DNA of 64,000 bases from the NCBI GenBank assembly GCA_009760885.1, contig CM019708.1:806001-870000 (forward strand). The letters are read 5' to 3'. The notes below the pieces were generated by a model that saw only the letters and a program-made list of their open reading frames with translations, ran no database searches and was not told where the DNA came from. This DNA is from Achatina immaculata (Eukaryota; Mollusca; Gastropoda; Stylommatophora; Achatinidae). The position numbers and the translations under genes were made by a program. Below are positions 32,933 to 44,479 of this stretch, piece by piece; position 1 is the first letter of the stretch, and every line of letters begins with the position of its first letter.

Positions 32933-34845
32933 TGAATGAATAATCTTTATTTTTCAAGGGTAAAGAATTGGGCACGCAGGCCCGTCTTACATTCTGCCCT
33001 TCATCACTCCATCTTTCATTCTTCCCACACACATGATTTAGTACAAAAATACAAATTAAATTAGGAAGAACATATCAAAAGAGTGTAAGATTTAACTACT
33101 ACATTCAAGGTAAAAGAGAAGAAGTCATTAACCTAATGATAATCCAGGCGAGATATGAGTGGGAGGAATAGATGAATGTGGTTGTGGCAGAGGATTTTCT
33201 TTCCCGGAGAAGCCGAATATATCATCCTTCTAAACATGTTCTAAACAAATAATGTCGTTCTCCTCGTTTGGTTTGTAGGCATGAAAAAAAAATGGTTACT
33301 TAGAAGTGTTACACTTACAAGGATGAGGGTCCAGCCTTCAAGTACAGAACAAAGAAAATGCTAATGAAAATCTTTTGAAATGCATCGTGTAAATCTGGCT
33401 AGAACCGCGAGTGAAAGATTTGAACACGTGGAGAACAAATAGCGAAAACTCTGACGTGTATGTGGACAGGGTAGCACTCACTGTCACATACTGAGCGATC
33501 ATGGAATAGCTAAACAAACAATAACAAAAAAAGAGGGAAGGAAGAAGATAAGTTATAACATTATATACGGATCCAAACCTCGGTGCTTTTTATTTTACTG
33601 CCAGGTTTCTACCTTCCTGTTTCTTAGATGACCTGAGTATAGATTAGAATCCCCCTTCTCCCCCTCCCCCTCCTCCCCCACACCACAAACCGTCACCACT
33701 ATCCACAACCAGCTACTCACAGAGATCGGAAATGAGGGTGACTCACACATGCTAATCTAAGACACCAATAAACATACAGCATTGCCAGGTTCTTGGAATT
33801 CCCTGTATAAAACACTTCCTTTTCCGGTTTGCACAGATCTGAAATCGACTTTAACGTTCATGTTATCGCGAAATATTCAGGTGTAGGTGATATTAAATCA
33901 AGATTAGAAAAAAAAAGCTCACCCAGGAAGTTTTTCACGCTTGCTTGGTCTCCATGAGATGTTTGTTTCGGTAAACTATTCTAGGACGCTGCAAGTGTTC
34001 GATAAACCTTTGAGGTATAATACATTCAGTAATTCGCTGTGCAGTTACTGGAGTTAACATTGTTAACAGTGCTTTGGTTGCCGTTGCTTGTTTTGGCTTC
34101 CTGGAGAACAGCGCACAAGAAGCAGCGGAACCTTATCAGGATGCTGTCTTCTTCTTCTTATGCATTTAGTGATAATGCGTGGTACCCTGATTTTTGCGAT
34201 GCGCCTTCTGGTTAGGTACCTCTGACTTCAGCACTTTTCCTTGCTAGGGCAGACTGTAGTCTTGCTCGGACTGCCATGAAGACAGTGGTGTAGGCTGGCC
34301 TGGCCAAAACTTTGTTTTCCAGCCTCTGGTGGCTGTACTTAAACCCCTTCTCCACGTCAGGCCCAACGTCTTTGAGACAGTTCCACAGAGACACTCTGAC
34401 TTTGGGATGAGGAATCCGATGAGTGCTTCAGCGATATCCATTCCCCACCACCTATAGTCTGCTGGCTCTGTTTTGTTTACCTAATTCTGACAGCCATTGT
34501 TGTAGAGATCCATAGGCTTGTCACGTCTTGGAATTCATTGGTTTCACATCAGACTTTCCTCATCCCTTCCGGCGATCTCCACGTCCTCATCCGTCCACCA
34601 ACCTAACATTACATTTTACAAAATAACAGTTACACTTATTGTTGATTGCTACAGCTTTCTGGGCTACAGAAGAAGGTCTCTGTGAGACAGGGAACATAGA
34701 TCTGTTTGGTTAAACAGACTATGTTCTTAGCACAGTTGTTCCCAGGGCAGTCAAGATGCTGCAAATCTGTCTTCTGGTGTGGTTATCTGTTAGGAGCCGT
34801 ACCTTTCCTCAGGACGCCGTTATTCAGAAACACCACCCGGAGAAC
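31555..34845. other. mostly non-repetitive stretch, no gene recognised
   Basis: Holds poly-A near 32149-32163, (GA)n at 32893-32928 followed by (TGAA)n at 32928-32942, and a C/T-rich run at 33648-33690. The frames at 34212-34441 (minus) and 32119-32343 have no domain I recognise. Nothing else is seen. Confidence 0.5.
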
Positions 34846-34849
34846 TGGC

Positions 34850-35072
34850 TTGCAACCGAATGGTCGAGGGTTTGAATCTCCAGCTGAGCGGGATTTTTTT
34901 TTCGACCAATACGTCTCCGAAGTCGACCCAGCCTCGTAAAATGATAAAATCTGGGATAGAAAGGCAGCGAGGAAAGGAACTGACCATCCTTCCCTCATAC
35001 GCTGATGGGCCAGCATAATGAGGTCTCCAACTCTTAATCCCCTACGGCATTTCCTATGGGGCTATCTTTATC
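34850..35072 (+). mobile_element. tRNA-derived SINE, type II, 5'-damaged
   Basis: GGGTTTGAATCTCC is a B box preceded by AACCGAATGGTCGA as in the type II copy at 43536. The A box is missing. The body follows type II: CGACCCAGCCTCGTAAAA, AAAGGCAGCGAGGAAAGGAA, ATACGCTGATGGGCCAGCAT, CCCCTACGGCATTTCC. Confidence 0.8.
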
Positions 35073-35074
35073 AG

Positions 35075-35800
35075 ATTTTCCCACTGGAAAACAGTCTTTA
35101 CCGGGATGGGGCTTGGTTGGGGAGGGTCATGACTTATCTGAAGTGTCTTGGGTGCGACATCTCTTCTCCAATGCTGGTGATAAGAAACTTGAGTAACATT
35201 TTCTAAACCACGATGTTACCTGCTCCACTCCTCCATTGCTAATGAAATCTATCGTCTCTAAAATGGCGTCTTGTATGGTGCCGAACACCTGTTACTGTTG
35301 TCCCAGATATCTCCATTTGAAAACTGTCAGGTTACCATGCCGGATCCTGTATTAAGTATGGGACACCGTAAAGACACTATTACAGAAGCAGAGCTCCACT
35401 TATAATACAGGATGAGCTTATAGTCTTTCCTTGAATTCAACCATTTACTACACAAAAACCACCCTAGGTACAGACGTATGTTGTTTTTTTTTTTTTGGTG
35501 TTTTTGTTGTTGTTGCAAATTTTGCCTCAACTCAGACACTTTCTTTTGTTGCTGGCGATACTCGCTTTCTTGCCATCTTCTTCATCATCTTTTTAGTCAT
35601 CGTTCTTCACAGGCACCATCTTGATACTTGTGAATTCACTACTACTTATACAGAGAAAAGAAAAACCAAATCAAGAGAAATCAAAACAAGACCTCTAAGA
35701 ACCGGTTTCCATATTGCCACAAAGTTCGTGGTTCAGACCTGCGTGGTTTCTGCGATACGATTTTCCTTAATCATGGAAGGACTGTATCATCATCATGTTT
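35075..35800. other. non-repetitive stretch, no gene recognised
   Basis: A poly-T run at 35484-35496 and a (TTG)n patch. A 123-codon frame at 35431-35802 has no domain I recognise. Confidence 0.5.
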
Positions 35801-35804
35801 AACC

Positions 35805-35966
35805 ATGACCTAAGGTGTCCTGGTGAAAGAACAGCAGAGAGGACGTTGAGCAATAGAAGGCTCACCTGGGCAAGAGCGAAAAAAAAAAAAGGCAAAGGAC
35901 AGGCATTTGTGTAAAACCCTTGCAGAAGCCCTATGTGCCCTGGGCACTTAAGGTTCAGAGAGATGT
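35805..35966 (+). pseudogene. LINE 3' tip, family L-d
   Basis: A plus-strand frame reads RTAERTLSNRRLTWARAKKK, shifts at the A-run near 35880, and ends CKTLAEALCALGT and a stop. This conserved LINE C-terminus (TWA.A...R...K.LA.ALCA.GT) also occurs on the minus strand at 46432-46735. About 160 bp remain. Confidence 0.75.
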
Positions 35967-35969
35967 TTA

Positions 35970-36290
35970 AGCAACCTGTTTCCAGGGTTGCTGTTCCATT
36001 AAGGGCAATGAGCGAAGATGGTGTAGCGATTAATGAACTCTCTTCTGAAGGTGAAGAGTGCGGGTTTAAAGCTCATCTGGGACATGAGAAGGTGAAGACG
36101 GTTGTGAAATGGGGGGGGGGGGGCTTGACACTTTGTGCTAGGGAACTTCTTCTGAGAGTGGTGATCTGCAAATTAAAGCAGACCAGGAAGTCTTGCATAC
36201 AAAGTATATAAGGAAGTTTCATAGATCAGTATCTCATAAAAATAAAATGGCACAAACGGACGCCACTCAGGCACTTGCTTTTTTATGATG
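35970..36290. other. short stretch with tRNA-like and G-run sequence
   Basis: GATGGTGTAGCGATTAATGA followed by GCGGGTTTAAAGCTC weakly resembles A and B boxes (36013-36075). A run of 12 G is at 36111-36122. Not enough for a SINE call. Confidence 0.35.
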
Positions 36291-36294
36291 GCTC

Positions 36295-36668
36295 AGAAGA
36301 ATGAGGAGAATTTACCAGACAAATGGGCGAATTGATTAGAAGAGTGGGCGAATTGATTAGAAGAGTGTGGCGAATTTGCTAGAAGAGTGTGGTAAATTGA
36401 TCAGAAGAATATGGCGAATGTACCAGAAGAGTGGCGGATTTACCAGAAGAATGCGAGTTACCAGAAACGTGACATATTGATCAGAATAATGTAGCGAATT
36501 TACCAGAGGAAGGTGGCGAATTTACCAGAAGAATGCACCGAATTGACCAGAATAGTGTGAAGAATTTACCCGAATATTTTGGCGAATTGTCCAGAAAACG
36601 CGCCGAATTTACCAGAATAGTGTGGCGAATTTAACAGAATAGTGTGGTGAATTAACGAGAAGAAATTG
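36295..36668. repeat. ~27-bp degenerate minisatellite
   Basis: About 13 diverged units with a TGGCGAATTTACCAGAAGAG core. Unit length varies between 25 and 29 bp. Confidence 0.85.
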
Positions 36669-36669
36669 A

Positions 36670-37120
36670 CGAACTAACTTCTTTAAAAAAAAATAGGAGA
36701 AAACAAAAGTTGCACCTCTTGCTACATCTTGCACGTTTGATACGGAATATAACCCCCAAACTTTGCTTAGCTTACTGGAGGGAGATTTACTGTCATATTT
36801 TATTCTGAACTACAATCTGTTTCACTGTCAGTTTCGTTACTACCAACAATCGCATGTTTTCTCTGTAACAGTTGGCATAAAGCTCAAAAAGTTAATAATA
36901 GGTTTTTGTTGTGGCTCTTTGTAAAACTGTTTAAGCGTCAAGCTATGTAACCGTTAGCAGATTCAAATTGTCAATAGTGACAGCATTCAGGCGTGCAGAT
37001 CAGTTTATCTCTCGCTTTGTTTATGCTTGAATCATTTCATAAAGACACCTAAATGAAAGATTCATTATACAGTGCTTATATACGCGTTTAAAAAAATCAT
37101 CCAAAAATTTCGTTCTTTGT
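36670..37120. other. AT-rich stretch, no gene recognised
   Basis: No motif recognised. Confidence 0.45.
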
Positions 37121-37122
37121 AG

Positions 37123-37139
37123 TCCTATCTATCTATCTA

Positions 37140-37174
<35 letters not shown>

Positions 37175-37292
37175 GTCTGCACACATGCATACAAACATAC
37201 ATCTACTACTACTACTGCTGGTCCTACTACTAATACTACTACTACTACTACTCCTGCTACTACTACTACTACTACTCCTGATACTACTACTA
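37123..37292. repeat. (TATC)n(TGTC)n(TC)n and (CTA)n microsatellites
   Basis: Tetranucleotide run at 37123-37175, then an interrupted CTA triplet run at 37200-37292. Confidence 0.95.
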
Positions 37293-37676
37293 AACAACAG
37301 ATTCTCTTTACAGAAGACCTAACGGTCAACCTTTTCATCCTTTCTATACATTACAAAAAGAAGTAATACCTTCTACTTTGTGTTGATAGACTTCCTGTTG
37401 TAAAGTAAACATTTTGTCATAAATAGAATTGTATGCATCTTTAGTTCTGGCTTTAGAAGACTTAAGCAACTTATATACCTGAACATAGGTGAGCCACAAA
37501 GATACGTATGTTGTATGTGTCTGTATGTGCAGAATAGAAGCGGTGTTTTTCGTTTTGTTTTGTTTTGTTCTGTTTATTTTGTTTTGTTCTGATCAAAGCA
37601 TGAAAGGACGTGAACCTTGTTGATGTCCTCATGTTCAAAGAGAAGGCAAAACGCTCTGGCCGCACGTTAATATCAC

Positions 37677-37704
37677 ATTAGTTTATTTTATCATGAGCAT
37701 TAAG
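37677..37704. repeat. isolated 34-bp array unit left of family M copy B
   Basis: TTAGTTTATTTTATCATGAG followed by CATTAAG is one unit of the array that resumes at about 38515. Confidence 0.7.
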
Positions 37705-38427
37705 TCTTCTTCTTCTTCTTCTTCGTTCGCTTCTACCACCAAGGCCGCCCTGTGATCCTACTGAATGTACACATGTGGTCCTCTATAGGTCCCGATTTCA
37801 CGAGATCCCCGAGAGGACTACAAGAGGTTCAGAGTATCGCAGGGCTTGAGCCTGTATTCTTGGTGGGTCTAAGAAGCAGGATTGCGTGACACCGTGGTTT
37901 TCGTTGCACCAGTTTGATCTAGAGTTGGACTGTCTCACCGGAAAACCTCGACGTGTTTTGAGATACCCGTGTATCACCGCCGGGTGAGAGGTGGTTGCCC
38001 TTCCATTCCGGCGTTGGACTTTCTCACCGGACAACCTCAGCGTGATTAGGATACGCATACATCCCCGACGGGTGAGAGGTGGTTGCCTATCTAGACTGTA
38101 CTGGTCCAGTGTTTCCGACTTCAGCATTTTGTGGTCGTGGCCGCTATCCTTCCTAGTTGTGACCAGGACGGAGCTTTTGTTCAGGAGGATGAATCCTCGC
38201 CGCTAGTGACTTCCACCCCTGGGTTGAGCCGGTTTAGACATGTTTAGGACATGACCGACCTCTAGAGCAGAGGTACCGTGACATGCGTAGCCATCAAGTT
38301 TCATCCCTGGTGTAAGCCGGTTTAGGTATACTTTACCCAGTATGGGCGTATATCGGACGTGACCGACCTCTAGAGCAGAGTCGCCGTGGTATGAGTACCC
38401 CTCGCCTCGATACTACTGGACATACCG
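37705..38427 (-). mobile_element. family M modular element, copy B
   Basis: Minus orientation. The (TTC)n end at 37705-37727 is the tail, followed by GTTCGCTTCTACCACCAAG, two ~88-bp modules (TTTCTCACCGGA..CCTCAG and CGGGTGAGAGGTGGTTGCC), the TCCGACTTCAGCATTTTG linker and two to three ~110-bp modules (GACCGACCTCTAGAGCAGAG). It is possibly flanked by a 6-bp ATTAAG repeat at 37699-37704 and 38428-38433. Confidence 0.82.
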
Positions 38428-38514
38428 ATTAAGCTTCATTTTATCCTTTCCATCACCTTTTCACATCGGCGCCACACAGCAACCCTGATTGCTTTTCTTT
38501 GGCCAGGAGGAACC

Positions 38515-38699
38515 TTAAGTATAAAAGTTTATTTTATCGTGAGCCTTAAGTATAATAGTTTATTTTATCACGAACCTGGAGTATAATAGTTTATTTTATC
38601 ATGGTTCTTAAGTATAATAACGCTTATTTTTTCACGAGCCCTAAATATAATATCTTATTTTATAACGAGCCCTAAATATAATAACACATTATTTTATCA
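38515..38699. repeat. 34-bp minisatellite, left block
   Basis: Units of TTATTTTATCACGAGCCCTA then AATATAATAACAAC. It is split by a LINE tail at 38700-39003. Confidence 0.93.
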
Positions 38700-39003
38700 T
38701 TCATTCATTCATTTGCATGTCCCTGGCGGAACTTTGCCTCTCTAACATCTCTCCTGTAGGCCTCTCGGTTGTAAGCAAGATGGCCTGCTGCTAATGCATC
38801 CATTTTCAGATCATCAACGATGTCTTGCAGCCGTCTTCGCCTTGGTCTTCCTCTTTTTTCCCCATTATGTACCCTTCCAAGACGGTTTTCTCTAGATTGT
38901 CATGACGTGTCCAAAATATTTAAGTTTTCTCTCTTTAATCCTCTCTACTAGCCAGCCTTCTTCAATATTAAGTTCTTGTAGTGTGGATATGTCTGTTCTT
39001 TTT
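38700..39003 (-). pseudogene. LINE 3' tip, family L-c copy 3, inserted in the 34-bp array
   Basis: On the minus strand the remnant reads from about LQELNIEEGWLV through KIFWTRHDN-like and RGRPRRRRLQDIVDDLKMD to the GHANE-like end and a (TGAA)n tail at 38700-38712 (shown as CATTCATTCATT). The 12-mer ATTATTTTATCA occurs at 38688-38699 and 39004-39015, consistent with a target duplication, though the array itself is rich in that motif. Confidence 0.83.
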
Positions 39004-39258
39004 ATTATTTTATCACAAGCCCTAAATATAATAACAACTTATTTTATCACGAGCCCTAAATATAATAACAGCTTATTTTGTCAGGAGCCCTAAATATAAT
39101 AACTTATCACGAGCCCTAAATATAATAACAGCTTATTTTATCACGAGCCCTAAATATAATAACAGCTTATTTTGTCACGAGCCCTACATATAATAACAAC
39201 TTATTTTATCACGAGCCCTAAATATAATAACAACTTATTTTATCACGAGTCTTAGATA
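39004..39258. repeat. 34-bp minisatellite, right block
   Basis: About seven units continuing the array after the LINE, more homogeneous than the left block. Confidence 0.94.
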
Positions 39259-39489
39259 ATCTTGACCACAGAACTGCAGGTCGTCCTGTCCGTGACACAT
39301 CTGCCACCGACAGCTCTTCATTACCGTGACAACAGCACTAATATAACTCTGTGAAACAAAATGTACCGCCATGTATCAACCTCAAGCAGGTTAACGTTTA
39401 CAACAGCAACAACTGAGGAAGACTACCTGGCATAAAGGTGAGGGAGGAGGGAGAGTGAAAACTCGTAAACGTGGGGATCTCGGAGAAGT

Positions 39490-40530
39490 CAAGGATTATA
39501 GCAGCAAAGCCTGTGGCAGGTTGGAGACCAGACTAGGATCATAACAGCAAACCCTGTGGCAGGTTGGAGACCAGACTAGGATCATAACACCAAACCCTGT
39601 GGCAGGTTGGAGACCAGACTAGGATCATAACAGCAAACCCTGTGGCAGGTTGGAGACCAGACTAGGATCATAACAGCAAACCCTGTGGCAGGTTGGAGAC
39701 CAGACTAGGATTATAACAGCAAAGCCTGTGGCAGGTTGGAGACCAGACTAGGATTATAACAGCAAAGCCTGTGGCAGGTTGGAGACCAGACTAGGATTAT
39801 AACAGCAAAGCCTGTGGCAGGTTGGAGACCAGACTAGGATCATAACAGCAAAGCCTGTGGCAGGTTGGAGACCAGACTAGGATCATAACAGCAAAGCCTG
39901 TGGCAGGTTGGAGATCAGAAAAGGATTATAACAGCAAAGCCTGTGGCAGGTTGGAGACCAGACTATGATTATAACAGCAAAGCCTGTGGCAGGTTGGAGA
40001 TCAGAAAAGGATTATAACAGCAAAGCCTGTGGCAGGTTGGAGATCAGAAAAGGATTATAACAGCAAAGCCTGTGGCAGGTTGGAGATCAGAAAAGGATTA
40101 TAACAGCAAAGCCTGTGGCAGGTTGGAGATCAGAAAAGGATTATAACAGCAAAGCCTGTGGCAGGTTGGAGATCAGAAAAGGATTATAACAGCAAAGCCT
40201 GTGGCAGGTTGGAGATCAGACTAGGATTATAACAGCAAAGCCTGTGGCAGGTTGGAGACCAGACTAGGATCATAACAGCAAAGCCTGTGGCAGGTTGGAG
40301 ACCAGACTAGGATTATAACAGCAAAGCCTGTGGCAGGTTGGAGATCAGAAAAGGATTATAACAGCATAGCCTGTGGCAGGTTGGAGATCAGACTAGGATC
40401 ATAACAGCAAAGCCTGTGGCAAGCTGGAGACCAGACTAGGATTATAACAGCAAAGCCTGTGGCAAGCTGGAGACCAGACTAGGATGATAACAGCAAAGCC
40501 TGTGGCAGGTTGAAGATCAGACGAACATAA
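39490..40530. repeat. 43-bp minisatellite with two unit types
   Basis: About 24 units of GGATTATAACAGCAAAGCCT then GTGGCAGGTTGGAGACCAGA plus CTA. Type 1 ends GACCAGACTA and type 2 ends GATCAGAAAA. Type 1 fills the left third, type 2 forms runs in the middle, and type 1 returns at the right. A lone inverted copy is at 41650-41692. Confidence 0.97.
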
Positions 40531-40821
40531 CTATGTTAACTTGCAGTTAGTCTGCAGCCATCTCAAAATTATCTGTCAATGGCAGGAAGTGTGGGAAATT
40601 GTCCAACGAGCTTGGAAACCTACCAGAGAGTGAGTACACAATAACACAATAAGACAGAGAATATGAGTCATTCTGCGAGGGCACCCGGGAACGTTTCTTT
40701 ACCGCAAGAACGTGTACTTATTAAACGTGTGCATAGATTATATTTCTGTCATGTCCACCGGTAAATTGTACGTTTATCCGGTATCTTGAGACACAAAGGG
40801 TTAACAGCGCTATGTTACTAG

Positions 40822-41155
40822 AAGTTTCTTACACTCAAGGTGTAAGTATGTCAGTTAACAGTGCTCATTGTGTAAGTATCTCAGTTAACACCGCTCAAGG
40901 TGTAAGTATCTCAGTTAACAGTGCTCATTGTGTAAGTATCTCAGTTAACACCGCTCAGGGTGTAAGTATCTCAGTTAACAGTGCTCATTGTGTAAGTATC
41001 TCAGTTAACACCGCTCAAGGTGTATCTCAGTTAACAGTGCTCATTGTGTAACTATCTCAGTTAACACCACTCACGATGTAAGTATCTAAGTTAAAAATGC
41101 TCAGTGTGTAAGTATCTCAGTTAACACCACTCACGATATAAGTATCTAAGTGCTG
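40822..41155. repeat. dimeric 30+30 bp minisatellite (higher-order repeat)
   Basis: Monomers GTGCTCATTG and CCGCTCAAGG, each followed by TGTAAGTATCTCAGTTAACA, alternate strictly through four or more dimers before decaying at the right. Confidence 0.96.
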
Positions 41156-41372
41156 GAACACTGCCCTTTGAGCCTGTCTGCTTGTAGAGGCGGCAGTTAA
41201 GTTTAGATGAGTAAGTATCCACAACAACTAACCGCGCCTTATCACTTACAGACAGTGACGCTACATCTAGTCAAGAGCAAGCGAGAAAATCCGCCTAGGA
41301 ACTTCGATAGATATAGTGTGCTGATTTTTCATTTCAAACAGTTGATAGTAACTTCAGCCTTTTTATATTGGT

Positions 41373-41553
41373 TTGTTAAGATCGACCCAGCCTCGTAAAA
41401 TGGATACCAGAGAAAATCTGGGAAGTAAAGGCAGCGAGGAAAGGAACTGGTCACCCTACCTCATACGCTGATGACCCAGCATAATGAGGTCTCTAACGCT
41501 TCACCCCCTACGGCATTTGCTATGGGACTATCTTTACTTTTACTTGTTAAGAT
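41373..41553 (+). mobile_element. SINE type II, 5'-truncated, with 11-bp target duplication
   Basis: TTGTTAAGATC is present identically at 41373-41383 and 41544-41554. The insert between is the type II body (CGACCCAGCCTCGTAAAATG to TTTACTTTTAC), without the tRNA head. The 5' truncation plus target duplication show retrotransposition. Confidence 0.88.
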
Positions 41554-41649
41554 CTTGTGTGTAAGAATGTGAATTGTTCGAAAGCTTTGGCCACGCACTT
41601 TATGACTGTGCTATCACGACGAAATAGAAGTGGACCAGGGTATCTTGTA

Positions 41650-41692
41650 ATCCGAGTCTGGTCTCCAGCCTGCCATAGCTTTGCTGTTGTGC
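41650..41692 (-). repeat. lone inverted copy of the 43-bp unit
   Basis: The minus strand reads AACAGCAAAGCTATGGCAGG, then CTGGAGACCAGACTCGGATT, a type 1 unit of the 39490-40530 array, about 1.1 kb away and in opposite orientation. Confidence 0.85.
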
Positions 41693-41694
41693 GG

Positions 41695-42240
41695 TTTCAG
41701 TACATCTTATCACAATGGAGACTATACCAAATCCCTGCCTCGTTGACCATATTTAATCAAGCACGGAGGTATATTTTTCAAACCGATGTAAAACTGAAAA
41801 GAAAGAAAAAGAAATGATACAACTGTTTCCACCAGGAGCAGGGGAGTAACAGGCTGCAGGATTCTCTTTTAAGAATTTGTGGACCTCATCGTGGATGTTC
41901 ACCACTCCGTTTAAATTTCTATTCTTCTTTCTACTTGTCTTCCAACAGATTCTTTTTCCTTTCTCCGTATACTCTCACTCTCTCTCTCTCTTATCGTTTT
42001 TATTATCACTTCCTCCAGAATCTGTCCCTTCTCATTCCCGTTTTTTCTTCCTCCCTTTACTCTTCTATCTCTCTTGTTACTTATCTCCGCTTTTTAAAAA
42101 TTCTCTTCTTATTACTTCATTTTGTAGCAACAAATGGTAATGTGTTTATTAGATAAAGAGCGTCACATTTTATTGATTGTATCATTTTCTCCATTCCCAT
42201 CAGTTTCTTTGTGTAGGCTACGTGAGATTAGATATATACT
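41695..42240. other. pyrimidine-rich stretch, no gene recognised
   Basis: C/T-rich from 41915 to 42120, which opens frames rich in Leu, Phe and Ser. No gene called. Confidence 0.45.
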
Positions 42241-42244
42241 TGTT

Positions 42245-42735
42245 TCTAGTTATTGCTAAATTTACAACTAGACGCTAAATTTATACGTAGACACGTACTT
42301 CTAAATTTACGAGTAGATAAGTACTTATTGCTAAATTTACAAGTAGATAAGTACTTATTGCTAAATTTGCAAGTAGATAAGTACTTATTGCTAAATATAC
42401 AAGTAGATAACATACTTGGTGCTAAATTTACAAGTAGATAAGTACTTACTGCTAAATATACAAGTAGATAACATACTTGGTGCTAAATTTACAAGTAGAT
42501 AAATACTTACTGCTAAAAAATTTACACGTAAATGTGTACTTACTGCGAAATTTACAATTAGATAAGTACTTATTGTTAGATTTACAAGTAGATACGTGTT
42601 TATTGCTAAATTTACAAGTAGATACATATTTACTGTTAAACTTACACGTACTTACTGCTAAATTTACAAGTAGATAGGTACTTAATGCTAAATTTACAAG
42701 TAGATACGTACTTTCTGCTAAATTTATAAGCTGCC
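42245..42735. repeat. 30-bp minisatellite
   Basis: About 16 units of CTAAATTTACAAGTAGATAA then GTACTTATTG. A 60-bp pair with ACATACTTGG is duplicated at 42391-42510. Confidence 0.95.
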
Positions 42736-43100
42736 TGCATTTGTCTCTAAGCTAAAACCAAATGCACTGATGGAAAACATTTTTCTTTTTAGTGTAGAAG
42801 CAAAGAAAAAAAAAACAAGATAAATTAGTTGATTTGATCGCTATCGGTTTTGAGATTCATTTATTTGATTGTGGTCATGTATCCCTTCAAGGTTTGTGTC
42901 AATAAGAGATGGTTTTATTAAAATTAATATTTAACGAGTTGTTTCTCCTAATTTAACGTGTATGATGTGAATAGGTGTATGATGTATTAACATCCCAGCC
43001 AGGCTAAAGCCCTCCAAATAGTGAAATAATTTCAGTTTCAGTTACTTGGGTCATGACTAGATGTGCATGGTTGGTAATGGTTTCTGAAGCAGGCAAATGC
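42736..43100. other. AT-rich stretch, no gene recognised
   Basis: No motif recognised. Confidence 0.45.
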
Positions 43101-43104
43101 TGAA

Positions 43105-43386
43105 CCTGGTTGGCTGGGTGGTTAGGCTCTCGATCTACTAATCCGACTGTACCGGGTTCAAGTTCCAGGAGTTGGATTTTTTGTTTCCCTCCTCTGGTAC
43201 CACCGCTCCAAAAAGGCCCCAGGGGTCCACATAGCCTCTGACAAGGCGTGCCAGAGAGCTCTGGAAGGGTACACGCTGCCAGGCATGATACTGACCACAT
43301 CAGACCTTCATGCCCTCGAAGATCTTGGAAAACCGGCACCGTATCCCCAATATGGCTTAATGGCAGGGAAAAGGAGCTTTTACTTG
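43105..43386 (+). mobile_element. tRNA-derived SINE, type III
   Basis: Head with A box (TGGCTGGGTGGTTAGGCTCT) and B box (GGGTTCAAGTTCC, 43154-43166). The body has CCAAAAAGGCCCC, GCCAGGCATGATACTGACCA, CACCGTATCCCCAATATGGC, and the end GAGCTTTTACTTG. A 5'-truncated relative is at 52190-52412. Confidence 0.85.
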
Positions 43387-43535
43387 TACAGATATTGATT
43401 CTCTTTTGAGAGGTTTTGGTTGATTTTTCCAGTATCTGACTGGCTTAATCGTAACAGTAAAGTACGTTTTAGATGCAGAGTTCAATCTCTTTGAGCTAGG
43501 ATGTTTTGTCTTAACGATTTGGCACTCGCTTTCTA

Positions 43536-43800
43536 GGGGGCCGGCTATCGTAGTGGTTAGAGCACTCGTCTAACGACCGAATGGTCAAGGGTTTGAATCC
43601 CCAGCTGAGCGGGGATTTTTTTTTTCTCGACGAATGCAGCCCCGAGGTCGACCCAGCCTCGTAAATGGGTACCAGAGAAAAATCTGGAAAGGAAAGGCAG
43701 AGGGGAAAGTAACTGGCCACCCTACCTCATACGCTGATAGCCTGGCATAATGAGGTCTCTAACTCTTCATCCCCTACGGCATTTGCTTTACCTTTACTCG
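43536..43800 (+). mobile_element. tRNA-derived SINE, type II (complete)
   Basis: A box (CTATCGTAGTGGTTAGAGCA) and B box (GGGTTTGAATCCCC, 43589-43602) in Pol III promoter order. The body runs from a T-run through GGTCGACCCAGCCTCGTAAA and TACGCTGATAGCCTGGCATA to TTTGCTTTACCTTTACTCG. Other type II copies are at 34850 and 41384. Confidence 0.9.
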
Positions 43801-43854
43801 TTTTATCCTTAGAAGATGTTGCATTCTCACTGCCGGAATCATTCTATGTTTAGT

Positions 43855-44215
43855 TCTGTTTATGTTCAGTTATTTCAAGTTCTGTTGATTTATGTGTTGA
43901 TTTATTTCTGCTGATTTATTTATGTTGATTTATAGCTCTAAGGATTTATTTCCGCCGACTTATTTCTGTTGATTTATTTCTGTTGATTTATATCTCTAAC
44001 GATTTACTTCTGCTGACTTATCTCTGTTGATTTATTTCCGCTAATTTACTTATGTTGATTTATTTTTCTGACGTATCTCTGCTGATTTATTTCTGTTGAC
44101 TTGTCTGGCAGACTTACATCTATTGATTTGTTTCTGCAGATTTATCTCTGCTGATTTATCACACGACTTAATGTCTATTGATTTATTTCTACTAACTTAT
44201 CTCTTTTTTTGGACT
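43855..44215. repeat. ~13-bp degenerate minisatellite
   Basis: About 25 short units of CTGTTGATTTATTT with substitutions. Confidence 0.88.
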
Positions 44216-44479
44216 TATCTATCCTGAATAGATTTTTTAAAAAAGATTTCCTTGTTTTTCTGCGTCATGGCATTCTTGTATCCAGGAACGCTCCAGCCGT
44301 CTTCCGTTGTTGCGACATGCCTCAACCATTTTAATGACCTTCCAGTGTTATCGCCTTCATTGATGGAATTTGGCACTGCATCTGTACCAGTGGGTTCTTT
44401 GTCATGCCAGTTACTGTCCACTGTTTTGCCTGGGCAGCGAAGATGGAAGATGCCTTTTCTCTTCTCGTGTGTTTAGCTA

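Noticed and set aside
34212..34441. Overlapping minus-strand frames as a host exon
   Set aside because: No recognisable domain, two frames equally open, no clear splice sites.
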